In this document: in pieces, positions 61,176 through 64,000 of the stretch
How the letters are laid out: every line of letters starts with the position of its first letter
Position numbering within the stretch: position 1 is the stretch's first letter
Assembly: GCF_042242105.1 (NCBI RefSeq)
Contig: NC_092021.1
Span: 9,690,355 to 9,754,354, forward strand
Origin: Pempheris klunzingeri
Lineage: Eukaryota > Chordata > Actinopteri > Acropomatiformes > Pempheridae
DNA length: 64,000 bases
Direction: 5' to 3'
Program-made: the position numbers and the translations under genes
Notes under the pieces: generated by a model
Databases searched by the model: none
Told to the model about the DNA's origin: nothing
Seen by the model: the letters and a program-made list of their open reading frames with translations, nothing else

Positions 61176-62570
61176 AAGACTTGTTGAAATTATTTTTAAT
61201 AATAATTTTAGAATCATCATTAGGCTGTGAGTATTCAAAGTTAGTGTTTTTTCACTCACATGCTAAAAATGGGGTCAAAGCCGATATAAAAAAGGATAAA
61301 ATGTTTGTAAAACTTGCAGAAAGTTACCATACTGTTTGCCATTGTGTATTTGTGTCCTGTCATTTTAAGATTTGAAAATGATTAACTGATCGGAACAGCT
61401 ATTTATAAAGACTGTGGTCACTTATTTTCAACAATAGATAAGCAGTGGTCAAACATAGGCTTAAAAAGCCAGCATTAGTCGAATGAGAGTGGGGAGAGCT
61501 GCCCTGAAGACACCCAAACCCTGGACTCTGCACAGCACAGCAGCAGGACACTCTGGTATCCGGCCTGCACACAGACACCAGATGTTTAGTGATTTGAAGT
61601 CCCTGTTGGGCCGCAGACATCAAAGTTGAGAGAAGCTGATTCAACATTTCATTTTTCAAGAGCTGTCCGAAAAGATAAACAGAAATCTAAAAATTCCTTA
61701 AGGTGCACCCTCCGTCAGTTAATTGCCCCCTTTAGGTGGAGAAGCACAGCAAACTTTAATATCCCCCTCTTTAGCTGCTGTTGAGCCCGAAGACCCAGAA
61801 GTGACAGACATACTTTATTTCAAAATGAATGCCTTAATCTTCAGCGCTAGACTTTCTATTTGGGTGGAAAGTTTTATTTGCTGAATTCTTTATTATGTTC
61901 AAATTGTCCTCCCTGTCAAGAAGTCTTGTTCCCATCTGGATATTCTGAGCTTTTGTTCTTTTTCTGTTCCTCCCTTAATGCTGATTTTGATCTTTTCATT
62001 GTTTGGATGTTAATCTGTTTTTCAACGTTTTGCTCATCAAATTTTAATTAAGAATTCATTCAGCTGGTTTCTTCCATTTCGCTACAACTGTACAACAGAG
62101 GCAACAGCACCCCTGTAAAGAAATACAGATGTATGCTTTGTCCTCGGCCGACATCCATTGAATAACAAAAGCAATGTGTTAAGCACACCATGCGAAGAGG
62201 AGACAGTGAACACAACCATTATCAAGGGGACTGAATCCTTTGGCTTAGGAGCACTGCAGAAAGCCTGATGGCCAACACCTGTCTAAACAGATGTAGATGA
62301 AATACAATATAGCCATGTGCTCCAAGATTAATAGACTTTTCTTTCTGAAAGCCTTCATGTAAGCAGGCAGCTCAGTCTAGAACATGTTCTTGTTTACAGT
62401 GACAGCCCCCTTGGCCCTGGGTCCGTAACGACTGGCTGAGTGAATCACAGTTTTGTCCAAATACTTTAAGATAAACTGGGTTTGCTCCAAGAAGCGAATG
62501 TGCTGTTCTGTCAAACAGCAAGACTCACTTTTTCATTCTGCAAATGGTGCTGTTTTTCAAGGCGTGTGTA

Positions 62571-62594
62571 TGTGTGTGTGTGTGTGTGTGTGTG
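62571..62594. repeat. (TG)n microsatellite
   Basis: Twelve TG units. Confidence 0.93.
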
Positions 62595-63021
62595 CAAGAC
62601 AGGCAGGCAGTTTCATGTGTGGATGCTTCCTCCTAAGCATTTTATTAGAACTAAGGTACAGATTAGATTATCAAAAAAACCCTTTACAATTACATTGATA
62701 TACAACTCAGTATATTGACCTGTTCAAAACACCAAATGAATCCATTAGTAAATAAAATAAAGTTATTGAAACCTGTCCCACTTTTGGGCTGTTATTAATT
62801 TTGCTGATAATCTCTTTAACTTCTGCCGTAGAAAACTCTTTGGTGAACTTTGGTTTAAAAACTGTACATTGAATTAAAGATTGGTGAAGGAGAAGTTCAT
62901 TTTTTGTGCTCTGTGTACATTATCGAAAATAAATAACATATTATATATTAATATTAGATATTAATGTATGCTACAGCAGGACAGTTAAACATGAACCAGG
63001 TCTTTTCACTGTATGTTGATG

Positions 63022-63483
63022 TTAACCCTTTCATGCATAGAGGTCACTACAGTGTACAGCTATTCACAAGCTGTTTTCTTGTATATGCATGAGTTTTGAT
63101 GGCATAGTTAGGCAGAGTGAAACCAAGATGGCCGACAGACAGCCAGAAACACCAAGTTTCTCATTTCTTTCTGTTCAAACCTTCTATAAAAAGAAACCCT
63201 TGCAGGTATGAAACATATGGGAACATCAAGTAACATCTAAGGAGGCATGCAATTGCTAAATTTTCCAAGTATTGATTTTATATTGGGAGGAAATTATGAT
63301 TAATCACATGTCCACTGAATTGTACATCATGCATCACTGCTATATTTCAACTACTGGACATGTAAAAATATCTTTATAAAATTTGGGTTGAAAAAAAAAA
63401 AGTTCAAATCTTGAATAAAGATGAATAAAAACAGTAAAAAAAATATCCTGACTGAGGTTATAATTCATGCATGAAAGGGTTAA
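63022..63483. mobile_element. piggyBac-like MITE
   Basis: Perfect 17-base inverted ends, TTAACCCTTTCATGCAT at 63022-63038 and its reverse complement at 63467-63483. The outermost TTAA on each side is the target site that piggyBac elements duplicate, so the element proper is CCCTTTCATGCAT to ATGCATGAAAGGG. The 454-bp interior has no transposase, hence a non-autonomous copy. The undamaged ends suggest fairly recent insertion. It sits directly upstream of the probable promoter at 63490. Confidence 0.85.
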
Positions 63484-63489
63484 TCTTCA

Positions 63490-63789
63490 AACCCAGCACT
63501 CCTCTACAGCGAGGCGGAACTGTTTATGTGCCGCCGTGTCTTGCACGGACAACAATAACGGCCGGCATTCACTGCGTTTCCGTTGCCCATGACACCGGAA
63601 CGAAGTTCTGACAGCTGATTCTCCAATCAGTTCATATCCACTCCGAGCCCCACAAATAATCCTTTTTGAAGTTATTTACGGTCGGACGAGCCTCCTTTAG
63701 TCTCCGGCTGCAGTTGCGGACAGCGCCTTGAACAGAGGAGGGCAGCTGATTATGGTGTAGCACGGAGCGCTGTAGCTCTGAGACAGCAG
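63490..63789 (+). promoter_or_regulatory. Probable promoter and 5' untranslated exon of a gene running right
   Basis: GC- and CpG-rich compared with its surroundings. It has an ETS-like site (CCGGAA, 63595-63600) and a CCAAT box (63623-63627), then an exon-like stretch ending at a good donor (gacagcag|gtaaaa, exon end about 63789). The following sequence to the window end is GC-moderate and looks like the start of intron 1. No long ORF is seen, so the coding exons would lie beyond the window. Direction is inferred from the donor; a promoter active both ways is possible. Confidence 0.4.
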
Positions 63790-64000
63790 GTAAAAAACAG
63801 CGCTCAGATAACACACAGGCTAACGCAGGCTAGCACAGATACTTTAACTACTTAAACGTTTTGGTTGATCAAAACAAGTGGCATTTTCTCGTGTGCTTAA
63901 CCACGTATGCGAGGAATAGGCGTGAGCTGTGACTAGTTTTAACCGTGGCCACTGGGTCTAGCTAGCTGTGCTAGCGGTGTTAGCGGCTTGGCATTGCGGT

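Larger units (their letters stand above)
57203..63021. other. Non-coding stretch with repeats
   Basis: No gene is recognised between the second methyltransferase and the MITE at 63022. Contents: short CA run near 58676-58691, a repeat copy at 60797-61175, a poly-A run near 60730-60743 and a TG run at 62571-62594. The longest open frames (about 90 codons) resemble nothing known. Confidence 0.55.

Overview
This is vertebrate nuclear DNA, most probably from a spiny-rayed (percomorph) teleost. It has intron-split genes with GT-AG boundaries, two intronless fish-type olfactory receptor genes, many CA/GT microsatellites, Tc1 and L1 relics, and several interspersed families I recognise from percomorph genomes (a tRNA-derived SINE-like repeat ending in ATGGATGGATGG, a 'GCTGCAACTAACGATTA' inverted-repeat element, a 'TTAAAGGAATAGTTTGACA' element, and a repeat carrying 'TTAGCATGCTAAC'-like words). 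No bacterial, phage or CRISPR features are present. Species, and names of the repeat families, cannot be fixed without a database search.

Layout. Bases 1-30280 show no gene I can support: AT-rich single-copy-looking DNA with repeat fragments, microsatellites and chance ORFs. Around 30280-30960 lies a GC/CpG-rich block with a possible minus-strand first exon (polyalanine start, then a good splice donor), so the left 30 kb could be the first intron or flank of a minus-strand gene. Two intact olfactory receptor genes follow on the minus strand (31550-32476 and 43800-44741). The 11 kb between them is a transposon graveyard: a SINE-like repeat, an L1-type LINE relic with parts of ORF1 and ORF2, a broken Tc1 element and several unnamed repeats.

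From 48723 to 56458 are two tandem plus-strand genes for paralogous class I SAM-dependent methyltransferases (Methyltransf_11 type). Each has six coding exons with identical intron phases. The second copy has a 714-bp Tc1-like element with TA target duplications in intron 2. I reconstructed both gene models by hand: 272 and 275 residues. From 57.2 to 63.0 kb I see only repeats. A piggyBac-like MITE (63022-63483) and a probable promoter plus 5' untranslated exon of another plus-strand gene (about 63490-63789) close the window.

The methyltransferase and receptor genes have no evident functional link; the receptors look like part of an olfactory receptor cluster that may continue elsewhere. I found no clear new biological system. 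The most interesting points are the near-perfect fold-back duplication inside the LINE, the fully bounded Tc1 insertion whose catalytic glutamate has become glycine by one transition, and the polyalanine-encoding CAG tract at a possible start codon.
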